Below, piece after piece: positions 47,455-56,061 of a stretch of DNA of 64,000 nt; within the stretch, counting starts at the first letter, position 1; each line of letters starts with the position of its first letter. The notes beneath the pieces were generated by a model that was not told where the DNA came from, made no database searches, and saw only the letters and a program-made list of their open reading frames with translations. The DNA is from Bacteroidota bacterium (GTDB lineage Bacteria; Bacteroidota; Ignavibacteria; Ignavibacteriales; Ignavibacteriaceae), in assembly GCA_020161395.1 (NCBI GenBank), contig JAIUOE010000010.1:62001-126000 (forward strand), in the 5' to 3' direction. Position numbers and translations under genes: made by a program.

Positions 47455-48744
47455 TCATTTCATCAACGCCATTTTAATTGTAAGCGACTTCGTTCTGCCC
47501 GAAACGGTATTTGTGCAAAGCACCTGACAGAAATACATGCCGGATGATTGGGTCCCCATCTCGATATCCTGCTCGAAATTACCGTGGGGGAGGATACCTC
47601 TGTCGATCTCTTTAACCAGTTCTCCCATTGGATTGAAAACCCTGATTACCACCTTGTTTTCTTCGGGGAGTGAAAATGTAACCTTTGTAGAGGGATTAAA
47701 GGGATTTGGATAAGCCTTCAAATCGATCGAAACGGGAATTTGGGGTTCATCCTCTGTGATTCCGACTGAAGGGTCATAACTCAAGGTATGATAACCGGTT
47801 GATGAAGGATGATAGACCAACTTCGGTCTGTAAAATTTATCGCGAAGTGTAAATCTGTATTTAAATTTGTAACCGGCTTTCATTTTGACACTGTCGAGAA
47901 ACATGCTGACAGCTGTTACCGGGGTACCAGCCTCAATGGCTGTTTCATAAGCGAGAGTAGAATCGGTGCCGTTTGTGTAATACCATCGGATGAACAGCGA
48001 ATCGTTAAAATTGATTTCAGGTATATACTGTGAATAGAGGATGTTGACATTGTGTGTAGTGTTCACCAAGAATGTCTTGTAGAAAACTGAAGTCGTGGTT
48101 TCAGGGGTGTATGTGAGCAAGGGTGCCCATGTTTGAGTTTTGTAAAGTGTATCGCCATTTTGATTGAATCTTATTAAATTGAAGGTCGCCCAGTCATCAC
48201 TAAACCCTCTCCCGTTTGAAATTGAATAGGAAGTGTACCTTTCGCGGAGGCCAAGTCCTCTTTCTACGCGATATTCAGTCGACTCGCCACCCTGAGCGTG
48301 TGATTGATAATACTCGTAATATCTAACAGAGTCGCTTCCGGTAACGGTAATATTATGAGATGTATATTCACCCGGAAACTGCCCAACAAAACTTGAGCCC
48401 GGAGGGATATTAAAATCGAGCATCATAATTTTAGTACTGTCTCTTAAGAAGTATAGCTTGTTATTTGCTTCATCCATCCCAAAATAAATACTTGGTCCAG
48501 CGCAATAGCCTTTAAAAAATCTAATTCCATCCTTATCCACCATGGAACTAACCGATGTTTGATGGAATGATTTTGTCATTGTTGAGGAGCCATATTCCCA
48601 GGAATTGGCTGTGTAAATGTACTGTTCCTTGTCATTGGGAGACATAACAAAAAACGGAGTGGTTTGGGCATGGATATTCAATGAGAGAACCGGCACAAGT
48701 AAAAAGATGCCGGTTAACAGGCGGGATAATATTTCCTTTTTCAT
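47455..48744 (-). CDS. T9SS cargo protein with recently shared sorting domain
   Basis: The 429-residue protein has a signal peptide (LLTGIFLLVPVLSLNIHAQ) and a unique N-terminal region of about 340 residues with beta-rich, Tyr/Ser-rich sequence that I cannot assign. The C-terminal type A sorting domain starts at YPNPFNPSTKVTFSLPE and ends KMALMK. These 85 residues are identical to the CTD of the protein encoded at 44889-47330, while the DNA differs at about a dozen silent positions. The body of the two proteins is unrelated. It is on the same strand and 92 bases upstream of the other gene's shared leader region. Function unknown; export by T9SS is well supported. Confidence 0.82.
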   Translation of the reverse strand: MKKEILSRLLTGIFLLVPVLSLNIHAQTTPFFVMSPNDKEQYIYTANSWEYGSSTMTKSFHQTSVSSMVDKDGIRFFKGYCAGPSIYFGMDEANNKLYFLRDSTKIMMLDFNIPPGSSFVGQFPGEYTSHNITVTGSDSVRYYEYYQSHAQGGESTEYRVERGLGLRERYTSYSISNGRGFSDDWATFNLIRFNQNGDTLYKTQTWAPLLTYTPETTTSVFYKTFLVNTTHNVNILYSQYIPEINFNDSLFIRWYYTNGTDSTLAYETAIEAGTPVTAVSMFLDSVKMKAGYKFKYRFTLRDKFYRPKLVYHPSSTGYHTLSYDPSVGITEDEPQIPVSIDLKAYPNPFNPSTKVTFSLPEENKVVIRVFNPMGELVKEIDRGILPHGNFEQDIEMGTQSSGMYFCQVLCTNTVSGRTKSLTIKMALMK

Positions 48745-48838
48745 AAGAGTCTCAACTTTTTTTATTGATCTTTTTTGTGACCAATAAACTAATTGACTGT
48801 TTTAGCAGTCTCCGTTAGTTCCCTGCAGGGATATGAGT

Positions 48839-49609
48839 TCAGAGGATTCTTCTGGTGAACTCGAATTTTATGCCCCTGTCGGCAGTTGATGGAGACCATT
48901 TTTTATTGTTCAGGAGGTCGCGGAAATCGAATCCGAGAGAGAATCCTTCTGCGACTGCCCATCTGATACCGGCATGAAGATAACCGTTCCCTTTGCCGTA
49001 TCGATCATTGGTATTATCATTGAATCCAAAGTTGTACTCAACCATAACACTGACATTGGAGCCGATTGTTTTTTCGGCACCAAGCATAATGTTGGTGAAC
49101 CCGTCACCATCCTTCTGCTCGAAAGAGTAGTTTACTGTACCGTGCAGACTTAAATATCCGAGCAGTTTGTAGTTCTTGCTCACAGCGGCGAAAATACCGG
49201 GAGATTTAATCTCGTATCTGCTTTCGGAAGAGAAATATCTCCCTTTCCCCTGAAGATCGGCACCCACAGCTATTGAAGGAAGTGAGAGGCTCTCATCAAT
49301 TATCTTAAATCTGATATTCACACCGGGGTATTTATACCATTCCACTTCGCCTGAACCAATAAGATTTTCGCCTCCGTAGGATATTCCAAAACTCAAGTTA
49401 TCAAAAACGCCTACATCCAGTCTTGTAAGGAGCACACCCCCAGGCATAAGGTCGGAGCCAACACTTACATACCCTCTTTTAAGCACTCCGGCAGTCGGCA
49501 TGTCGATAAGGAAACGGGGTTCAAAATCGAGTTTTTCACCGGCAAGAATCTGCGAGTAAACGGGCAGTGACAGCAAAACAGCGAATACAAGGGCGAGTAT
49601 CTTCTTCAT
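48839..49609 (-). CDS. Outer-membrane beta-barrel protein, unknown function
   Basis: The 256-residue protein has a signal peptide MKKILALVFAVLLSLPVYSQ. Alternating hydrophobic/polar strands with many Gly and aromatic residues run through the whole sequence (for example LSFGISYGGENLIG and VSVMVEYNFGFND), and it ends with a charged strand (GIKFEFTRRIL). These are features of a small outer-membrane barrel, distantly like YjbH-type proteins. No catalytic motif is seen. It is followed on the same strand by the 47455-48744 gene after 94 bases, but a functional link is not shown. Confidence 0.7.
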   Translation of the reverse strand: MKKILALVFAVLLSLPVYSQILAGEKLDFEPRFLIDMPTAGVLKRGYVSVGSDLMPGGVLLTRLDVGVFDNLSFGISYGGENLIGSGEVEWYKYPGVNIRFKIIDESLSLPSIAVGADLQGKGRYFSSESRYEIKSPGIFAAVSKNYKLLGYLSLHGTVNYSFEQKDGDGFTNIMLGAEKTIGSNVSVMVEYNFGFNDNTNDRYGKGNGYLHAGIRWAVAEGFSLGFDFRDLLNNKKWSPSTADRGIKFEFTRRIL

Positions 49610-49680
49610 TCAGCGATTTCTAATTTTTTGACACAAGTAATCTACAAAATTTTTTTGAATTTGATGTGATATAATTGGGT

Positions 49681-49780
49681 AGCAATAGTTCCACGGATTT
49701 CACGGATAGATTACAGATTCCACGGAATTCAAACTTCAAGCCCTCAGCCTTCGAAACTTGTCTCTGTGTCCTCTGTGGTT
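49681..49780. repeat. CACGGATT-type repeat copy 3 and CTCTGTG-type repeat
   Basis: 49681-49728 holds the third copy of the CACGGATT intergenic repeat (AGCAATAGTTCCACGGATTT). TCTCTGTGTCCTCTGTGGTT at 49761-49780 belongs to the family seen at 55878-56057. They fill the spacer between two minus-strand genes. Confidence 0.7.
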
Positions 49781-49789
49781 TTAACAAAA

Positions 49790-50164
49790 TCAAGGTTTAA
49801 CCGTAAACTCAAAGAGAGTCGGTTTGAGTGCATGTTTTGGTGTGACGAGAATTTTTATCTCCCCCGGACTTGTAAACTTCAACGAGAGGCTGCCGGTAAA
49901 CGACTCATCCTTTTCAATTTTTAGAAGCCCCAATCCCTCCCGGATTTCATAAGTAAACGGAGCGTCCCGAAAGGGAGGTCGAAAGCCAAGACCGTTCACA
50001 GCGTTCGCCGAAATAGTGATTGTATCATCAATTTTTATCTCATTTTTTACAGGACTTAAAGTTACTTCGTAAATTGAGAAAACGAATGAATGCAGAAGAA
50101 ATGCCATTATCAAAAAAATGGCTATTATTGCAGCTACTATAAACATATTCATGGAGATTTTCAT
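49790..50164 (-). CDS. Small membrane-anchored protein with Ig-like domain
   Basis: The 124-residue protein has one N-terminal membrane helix (FIVAAIIAIFLIMAFLLHSFVF). The rest is beta-rich (VTLSPVKNEIKIDDTITISANAV and onward) and could be an Ig- or BACON-like fold, as in domains that finish KPTLFEFTVKP. No close family is recognised and there is no operon partner. Codon structure and the good hydrophobic helix support a real gene. Confidence 0.55.
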   Translation of the reverse strand: MKISMNMFIVAAIIAIFLIMAFLLHSFVFSIYEVTLSPVKNEIKIDDTITISANAVNGLGFRPPFRDAPFTYEIREGLGLLKIEKDESFTGSLSLKFTSPGEIKILVTPKHALKPTLFEFTVKP

Positions 50165-50444
50165 TTCGCAAGTTTAATTAACAGTCAAAAAATATCATTT
50201 GAGAGTAAATGTAAACAAAAAAGATTACATTTTAGCTCTTTAAAAGGTCGGATATCCTAATAAATTATTAATCGCTAGTTCTTCAAACGGTTGAGATTGA
50301 TGTTCATCTTCCTTCTTTTCCCTCATTTTCGTTACCTTTCGAATGCAAATTTTTGGACTTTTATTCTTTTAAAAAATCGCCAAATTGCATAATTACCCTT
50401 TATTAATTAATTCTTACTTCCAAAGCCCGTTAAAATTTGTGAAA
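50165..50444. other. Spacer between divergent genes
   Basis: This 280-base, AT-rich spacer separates the small membrane protein from the TPR lipoprotein operon. No gene, strong hairpin or repeat is visible; it presumably holds both promoters. Confidence 0.5.
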
Positions 50445-52262
50445 ATGAAATTTTTGTCCCCTCTTTTCCCCCTGTTCTCTGCTCTGTTTATCTTCGGCTG
50501 CAGTTCCCCGGTCATAAAGGTCGAAGAAACTGCACCAAAAGAGAAAAATCATCCGGTGGCGAGAGAAGTATCACAAAGGGACGCTTTGGAGAATTTTATA
50601 GCCGGCACGGGTTTTGAAGCAAAGGAAGACTGGTTTCTTGCGGTCAATTCCTATCTGAAGGCTTACGAATACGACCCGGCTCCCGGAATTTCCTGGTCGA
50701 TAGCCAGATGTTACTACTGGCTTGGGAAACTCTCGCAGGCTCTCCCGTATGCCAGGGAGGCGGTTGAAAAAGATGGTGCAACGAGGGATTATCACTATCT
50801 TCTTTCCGATATTTATCTTTCAGGAAGACAGTCCGACTCGGCAGCTCTCGTGATGCAGAATCTGATTGAAAAATACCCGGCAGACTACAACAGTCTCTAC
50901 CGCCTTGCAAACATATATGAAAAATCGAAGCCTCTTTCGGCAATTGAAGTTTACAACAAAATTCTCGAAGAAGAGCCTGAAGACTGGAATGCATACATAC
51001 GGCTCGCCGACCTTTACGACAAGACAGGAAATAAAGAGAAATCGACGGAAGTGCTGGAGCAGTTTCTGGAGTTTAATCCCTCAAGTGTGGAGCTGAGAGA
51101 GATTCTCGTCAATTACTATATCAAGCTTAAAAAATATGACAGAGCTCTGTTTCATATTGACCAGATTTTACAACTTTTCCCGAATAAAACAGCCTCACTA
51201 CAAGCAAAAGCTGAAATTTTTGCGGAACAGAACAACTACTCTGCGGCAGCGGATTCCTATCTTAAACTGGTAAACGACCCGCTTGTTAATCTTGAATTCA
51301 AAATGAATGTCGGGGCTCTCTACTTTGAGCAAGGGGTGAAGGATACAGCGCTCCTTAAATTCTCCGATTCTGTTTTCTCAATCGTTGAGAAAGATACTGT
51401 CTTCTGGTTCACTAATTTTTACAAGGGTGCGCTCGCAATAATGGCGAAAGATACCGTAAAAGCCGGCGAGAGATTCGGGAAAATCGTTGGTGATTCTTTT
51501 ATGTATCTACAGATCTGGCAGAGAATCGGGGGTGTGATATATGATGCAAAACGATACAAGGAAGCGGTATTTGTTTTGAACCATGCTCAAAATTCCTTTC
51601 CCGAGGATTTTCTGGTGAATTTTTTTCTGGGTTTGTCGTATGCCTTGATGGGGGAATATGAAGCCTCGGAACCGTTCCTTTATAAATCGACTCTATTGAA
51701 TCCGAAGGAAGTAAATGTCTTTTCTGCATATGCATTTACTCTCTCAAGATTGAAAAAAGACGAACTTGCCATAAATTATTACAATAAAGCTCTGGCTCTT
51801 GAGCCAAAAAATGTGGAGCTGCTAAACTCTCTGGCAATAGTTTACGATGGCTCCGGAAATCAGGCTAAAAGCGACAGCCTTTATTCCCTCTCACTGCAAC
51901 TTGACCCGAAAAATGCTCTGGCAGCAAACAATTTCGCTTATTCCCTTGCAAAAAGAGGAACAAGGCTCGATGAGGCATTGAAGTTTGCTGAGCTTGCCCT
52001 CGCAATCGATCCGAACAGTCCCTCGTATCTTGACACATACGGATGGGTGCAGTTTAAACTGGGGAACTATGACACAGCAAAAGTTTATATAGAAAAGGCT
52101 TTGGGAATGGATGGCAATAATCATGAATTGCTCGACCATTTTGGCGATGTCCTCTCGAAGCTCGGAGACAGGGAAGGAGCGATTCTCTACTGGAAGAAAG
52201 CTCTCGATCTAAAAAAAGACAATGAAACAATCAAAAGAAAAATTGAAAGAGGCGAACTTTGA
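50445..52262 (+). CDS. TPR-repeat outer-membrane lipoprotein
   Basis: From ATG 50445 (605 residues) the protein starts with a lipoprotein signal, MKFLSPLFPLFSALFIFGC, with the lipidated Cys at 19. The rest is built of 34-residue TPR repeats (for example DYHYLLSDIYLSGRQSDSA, PKNVELLNSLAIVYDGSGN and PNSPSYLDTYGWVQFKLGN). TPR lipoproteins of this type scaffold cell-envelope assembly. An upstream in-frame ATG at 50385 gives no signal peptide and is rejected. It overlaps the next gene (DUF4292 lipoprotein) by four bases and is part of a three-gene envelope operon including an EnvC-like protein. Confidence 0.85.
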   Translation: MKFLSPLFPLFSALFIFGCSSPVIKVEETAPKEKNHPVAREVSQRDALENFIAGTGFEAKEDWFLAVNSYLKAYEYDPAPGISWSIARCYYWLGKLSQALPYAREAVEKDGATRDYHYLLSDIYLSGRQSDSAALVMQNLIEKYPADYNSLYRLANIYEKSKPLSAIEVYNKILEEEPEDWNAYIRLADLYDKTGNKEKSTEVLEQFLEFNPSSVELREILVNYYIKLKKYDRALFHIDQILQLFPNKTASLQAKAEIFAEQNNYSAAADSYLKLVNDPLVNLEFKMNVGALYFEQGVKDTALLKFSDSVFSIVEKDTVFWFTNFYKGALAIMAKDTVKAGERFGKIVGDSFMYLQIWQRIGGVIYDAKRYKEAVFVLNHAQNSFPEDFLVNFFLGLSYALMGEYEASEPFLYKSTLLNPKEVNVFSAYAFTLSRLKKDELAINYYNKALALEPKNVELLNSLAIVYDGSGNQAKSDSLYSLSLQLDPKNALAANNFAYSLAKRGTRLDEALKFAELALAIDPNSPSYLDTYGWVQFKLGNYDTAKVYIEKALGMDGNNHELLDHFGDVLSKLGDREGAILYWKKALDLKKDNETIKRKIERGEL

Positions 52263-53059
52263 AAAAGTTTTTGTTTTTTATCATTTTTATCCTCCCTCTG
52301 ATGTTGATATGGCAGGGGTGTGCCACCGTAAATGATTCAGGTGATGAAGAAAATGAAATTATTGACGGCAACATAAAGCCCGAACGGCTGATCAAAAAGA
52401 TGGAAGCCAACAGACGGAAAATAAGGTCGTTCAACGGCAAAGGTGAGATGCATGTTCAGACTCCCGAAATGGATAACTCGGCATTCTTTCAGTCGATTCT
52501 AAAAAGACCCGATTCACTCAATATTAATGTTTACGGTCCTTTTGGTATCGAGCTCGCCAATGTCCTCCTTACGGAGAAGGAATTCAAGTTCTATGAGTCA
52601 TTGAACAACAATCTCTATAAGGGAGGTGTTGACAACATTGCACTCAGGAATATTTTCAAGGTTGATCTAAGTTTCGATGACATCAGGGATGCATTTGCGG
52701 GCACCGTAAATCTTACAAAAAGGTTATATACCCAGCCAACGGAATTCAAGTTTGACAAAGGTTATTTCAATTTGACCTATGCAGACAGCCTCTCGGGAAA
52801 TCTTGTTTCGTATAAAATCAAACTGGACGGACTTGCAACCGAAGCATATTCGATTAAAACCAAAAAAGGGGAAATCCTTGTCGAAGCAAAATACTCCGAT
52901 TTCCAAAAAATTGAAGGAGTAATGCTCCCGAAAAGCATCGAAGTAAATGCGCCGAAACTGAAACAGTCTCTTCAACTGACTTATCAGACCATGCAGGCGA
53001 ACAAAGAGTGGATCATAGAATTTCTTCCACCGGCTGATGCAACGGTAATTGAGTACTGA
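52259..53059 (+). CDS. DUF4292/LolB-like lipoprotein
   Basis: The 266-residue protein begins at a TTG codon (52259-52261) that overlaps the TGA stop of the preceding TPR gene. The lipobox is MLIWQGC with the modified Cys at 21. The body (KMEANRRKIRSFNGKGEMHV, then LNINVYGPFGIELANVLLTEKEFKFYES) is typical of DUF4292, an outer-membrane lipoprotein family with LolA/LolB-like fold from Bacteroidota. It probably helps lipoprotein or lipid insertion at the outer membrane. The TTG start is supported by the signal peptide beginning at once and by coupling with the upstream gene. Confidence 0.82.
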   Translation: MKKFLFFIIFILPLMLIWQGCATVNDSGDEENEIIDGNIKPERLIKKMEANRRKIRSFNGKGEMHVQTPEMDNSAFFQSILKRPDSLNINVYGPFGIELANVLLTEKEFKFYESLNNNLYKGGVDNIALRNIFKVDLSFDDIRDAFAGTVNLTKRLYTQPTEFKFDKGYFNLTYADSLSGNLVSYKIKLDGLATEAYSIKTKKGEILVEAKYSDFQKIEGVMLPKSIEVNAPKLKQSLQLTYQTMQANKEWIIEFLPPADATVIEY

Positions 53060-53074
53060 TTTTAAACCAGAAAA

Positions 53075-54406
53075 ATGACAAAAAACTCCTTCTTTCGTCC
53101 GTTTCTTATAATTCTGGTGCTGTTCTCCGTTATTCTTTTTGACGGACACAACCAGCAGCCAGATATAAAAAAGAAAAAGGATGAACTCGCTTCTCTTAAA
53201 AAAGAGATCGAATCACTAAAGGATGAGTTAAAAAAGGCATCGGGCGAGGAGAAGAAAACCTATGAGTTGATCGAAAAATTCAACAGGCAGGTTTTCCTCT
53301 TGAATAAACTTGTAAACGGACTTCAGGCAGAGGAAGAGAAAAAATCGGGTCAGATTGGTGAACTCGAGGAAGAAATCAAAAATCTCGATACACAAATAAA
53401 GGATTTGCAAAATTTTTATGCCCGCTATGTTGTCGCTGTTTATAAAGGTCTGATTAAAGACAAGTGGCTCTACATCCTCAACTCTTCCTCTCTCGATGAA
53501 GCACTCCGGAGGCACCGCTACTTTAAGGCATTTACTGAGAGGGGAGCCCGTGTGGTTTCCGATCTTAAGTCATCGGTGGAGCGGCTTGAATTGGCGAAAC
53601 TTTCTCTGGAGAGCGAAAAAAAGGAGAAGGCGAAGATAATTGCCCTGAAAAAAGGAGAGGAGAGTGCCCTGAAGGAGAGCATCGATGACGAAAAAGAGAT
53701 GCTGAAGGAGATCGGGGAAAATAAAGAGGCACTAAAAAAAGAGCTTGAAGCAAAAAAACAGTCGGAAAAGAAAATCGGATCCATCATAGATCAGTTGATA
53801 GCCAAAGAAGAGAAAGCAAAGAAAAACAAAACAAAAAATAAAAACACTCCCAAACCTTCCGATAAAAAGAGTGACAAAACAGTTGACAAGACTGCCGAAA
53901 ATAAAAAAGAGAAAAAACCCGATATAAAAGGTGCCGAGGAAGATTCTGATGCGGATATAACGGGAGGCACAGCAGTCGAGGATTTCGAAGAGCAGACCGT
54001 AACAGGAAAAGCATTTTCATCGCTTAAAGGGAATCTGATGAAGCCCGTATCGTCGGCTAAAATATTCAGAGGATTTGGTGAAAACAAAAACGAGGAACTT
54101 AAAACAGTCACCGTAAACTATGGCATCGACTTCAAAGTGGAGGGGTCTCAATCCGTAAAATGTGTTGCTGACGGCATCGTCTCTGCAATTGAATGGCTGC
54201 CCGGATACGGAAGCGTAATAATTATCACCCACACCGAAGGGTATCGCACCGTTTACGGGCACCTGAGCAACATCTCCGTTCGAGAAGGGAAGAAAATCTC
54301 CGGTGGTACCGTAATAGGAAGTGTCGGCAAAAGTCTCGAGGGTTACATTTTCCATTTCGAAATCTGGAAAGGAAAACAGAACATTAATCCCTCCAACTGG
54401 TTTTAA
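53075..54406 (+). CDS. EnvC-like coiled-coil protein with degenerate LytM (M23) domain
   Basis: The 443-residue protein has an N-terminal signal or anchor (FFRPFLIILVLFSVILFDG), a long coiled coil rich in K/E (about 28-250), a charged low-complexity linker with many Lys (about 250-310) and a C-terminal LytM domain. In catalytic M23 enzymes the zinc ligands are H-x(3)-D and H-x-H. Here the first motif is NYGID (Asn348, Asp352) and the last is IFHFE (Ile425, His427), so two ligands are replaced, while YGHL (His396) remains. This matches EnvC/NlpD-type activators that switch on amidases instead of cutting peptidoglycan. It follows the DUF4292 gene by 15 bases and closes the envelope operon. Confidence 0.82.
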   Translation: MTKNSFFRPFLIILVLFSVILFDGHNQQPDIKKKKDELASLKKEIESLKDELKKASGEEKKTYELIEKFNRQVFLLNKLVNGLQAEEEKKSGQIGELEEEIKNLDTQIKDLQNFYARYVVAVYKGLIKDKWLYILNSSSLDEALRRHRYFKAFTERGARVVSDLKSSVERLELAKLSLESEKKEKAKIIALKKGEESALKESIDDEKEMLKEIGENKEALKKELEAKKQSEKKIGSIIDQLIAKEEKAKKNKTKNKNTPKPSDKKSDKTVDKTAENKKEKKPDIKGAEEDSDADITGGTAVEDFEEQTVTGKAFSSLKGNLMKPVSSAKIFRGFGENKNEELKTVTVNYGIDFKVEGSQSVKCVADGIVSAIEWLPGYGSVIIITHTEGYRTVYGHLSNISVREGKKISGGTVIGSVGKSLEGYIFHFEIWKGKQNINPSNWF

Positions 54407-54469
54407 GAAGCAGAGAATCGAAATAGCGGAGTATCCGAGTCACAGGTTAGAGAAAAACAAAGAGAAAGA

Positions 54470-54703
54470 ATGATCGACGAAGAAAAGTACAGAATGGCGA
54501 AAACAGGCAGGTTGATGATCGACATTATACCCGATAAATGTGATTTTTGCGGGTGCTGCGTAGGTGTATGCCCTGAGGACGCCATTGAACTGAAGGAAGC
54601 TGAGATTTTTATTATTGATCCAAAGTGTACGAACTGTTCAAAGTGTATCTGGAGTTGTCCTATTGAAGTGATAGAATTCAAGCGGGAAGGGGTGCTAAAA
54701 TGA
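54470..54703 (+). CDS. 2[4Fe-4S] ferredoxin, partner of the flavoprotein gene
   Basis: The 77-residue protein contains two ferredoxin motifs, CDFCGCCVGVCPEDAIE near 24-40 and CTNCSKCIWSCPIEVIE near 53-69, each with CxxCxxCxxxCP. The start may be the ATG at 54470 or the one at 54494. It overlaps the following reductase gene by four bases (ATGA), so the two are translationally coupled. It is most likely the electron donor of that reductase. Confidence 0.9.
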   Translation: MIDEEKYRMAKTGRLMIDIIPDKCDFCGCCVGVCPEDAIELKEAEIFIIDPKCTNCSKCIWSCPIEVIEFKREGVLK

Positions 54704-55863
54704 AAAAAGAGTATGATATTGTAGTCGTCGGTGGCGGACCCGCCGGTTCGATGGCAGCGAGATATGCTGCCGAAAAGGGGGTTTCAGTTCTTGTTTTGGA
54801 GAAGGACAGGGATATTGGATACCCCGTAAGGTGTGGCGAGGCAATCAGCCGCAAGGGGGTTGAAGAATTTATAGAACCCGATGAAAAATGGATAGCTTCG
54901 CACATCACAAAATTTTCAATGAACTCTCCCGATGGCACCGAAGTGGTGCTTCCACTTCCCGAGGAGGGGTTTGTGCTCGAAAGAAGGATATTTGACTACG
55001 AACTCGCAAAAACCGCAGCAAATGCGGGAGCGGAAATCCTCACCAGAGCCTATGTAAACGGACTCCTTTTTGACGGTGATGCCGTCTCGGGGGTTAAATA
55101 TGAGTTCCGTGGTGAACAACATGAAGTGAAGGCAAAAGTTGTTATAGCCGCCGACGGGGTTGAATCCCGTGTCGGAAGGTGGGCGGGACTAAAAACCCAC
55201 ATCGATTTCAGGGATATGGAGTCGTGTGTGCAATACACCATTTCCGGAATAGATGTTGACCCGAACACAATTTACTTCCACTTCGGAAGCAATGCAGCTC
55301 CCGAGGGATATCTTTGGGTATTTTCGAAAGGGAGTCACTCTGCCAATGTCGGACTGGGTGTGAGCGGAGCAGTTGGGAAGAAAAAATCGGCTCTGAAGTA
55401 TTTAACAGATTTTATGGACCGGCAGTATCCTGATGCCGCAATTCTTACTTCAATCGCGGGGGGTGTCCCATGTAGTGTCACCCTCGATAAAATTTCCGCT
55501 CCCGGAATAATTCTTGTCGGGGATGCAGCGAGACAGGTGAATCCACTTTCAGGTGGAGGGATAGCCTCGGGAATGATAGGAGGAAGTATCGGTGGAAGAG
55601 TTGCTGCTGAATCGGTTCTGCAGAACAAACCCGCACATCTTCTCTCCTATGACAAGGAATGGAACGACCGCCTTGGGAAGCGTCACGAAACTTTTGACAG
55701 AATAAAGAACGGAATCTATAACTTTTCTGACGAAAAATTCAATTCGATTGCTCATTCATTTGCAAAAGTCCCCGATGACAAGAGAAGTCTGGGTAATCTC
55801 TTCAAGACTGCCCTGATTCATAATCCCGGCCTGCTGATCGATGTGGCAAAAGTGTTTTTGTAG
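54700..55863 (+). CDS. Geranylgeranyl-reductase-family flavoprotein
   Basis: The 387-residue FAD protein has the N-terminal Rossmann motif VVGGGPAGSMAARYAA, then GYPVRCGEAISRKGVEEF (the family's P-V-x-C-x-E pattern), GVESRVGRWAG, and the FAD-binding GDAARQVNPLSGGGIASGMIGG. This belongs to the geranylgeranyl reductase/FixC-like group, whose members reduce isoprenoid double bonds of menaquinone side chains, chlorophyll or archaeal lipid chains. A ferredoxin gene overlaps its start; such pairing is known from methanogen geranylgeranyl reductases. Its substrate here is probably menaquinone or another polyprenyl chain, but this is inference. It is the last gene before a long inverted repeat. Confidence 0.82.
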   Translation: MKKEYDIVVVGGGPAGSMAARYAAEKGVSVLVLEKDRDIGYPVRCGEAISRKGVEEFIEPDEKWIASHITKFSMNSPDGTEVVLPLPEEGFVLERRIFDYELAKTAANAGAEILTRAYVNGLLFDGDAVSGVKYEFRGEQHEVKAKVVIAADGVESRVGRWAGLKTHIDFRDMESCVQYTISGIDVDPNTIYFHFGSNAAPEGYLWVFSKGSHSANVGLGVSGAVGKKKSALKYLTDFMDRQYPDAAILTSIAGGVPCSVTLDKISAPGIILVGDAARQVNPLSGGGIASGMIGGSIGGRVAAESVLQNKPAHLLSYDKEWNDRLGKRHETFDRIKNGIYNFSDEKFNSIAHSFAKVPDDKRSLGNLFKTALIHNPGLLIDVAKVFL

Positions 55864-55877
55864 GGGTAAAATATAAT

Positions 55878-56057
55878 ACCGCAAAGGTCGCAAAAGGTGT
55901 AATAAACCACAGAGTCCACAGAGAGCACAGAGTACCTCTCTTTAAAATCTTTCTCTGTGAGCTCCTTGTGCTCTTTGGTGAATTCCCTTCTCTGTGAGCT
56001 CTGTGTGCTCTGTGGTTCCAAATAATTTCTTTGCGTTCTTTGCGTCCTCTGCGGTTA
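55878..56057. repeat. Long imperfect inverted repeat of CACAGAG/CTCTGTG units
   Basis: The left arm (ACCGCAAAGGTCGCAAA, then CCACAGAGTCCACAGAGAGC) pairs imperfectly with the right arm (CTCTGTGTGCTCTGTGGTT and TTTGCGTCCTCTGCGGTTAA). The element lies between two convergent genes. Similar sequence occurs at 49761-49780. It could end both transcripts. Confidence 0.75.
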
Positions 56058-56061
56058 ATAA

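Noticed and set aside
50385-50444. Upstream start of the TPR lipoprotein
   Set aside because: It would put 20 non-hydrophobic residues in front of a perfect lipoprotein signal starting at ATG 50445.
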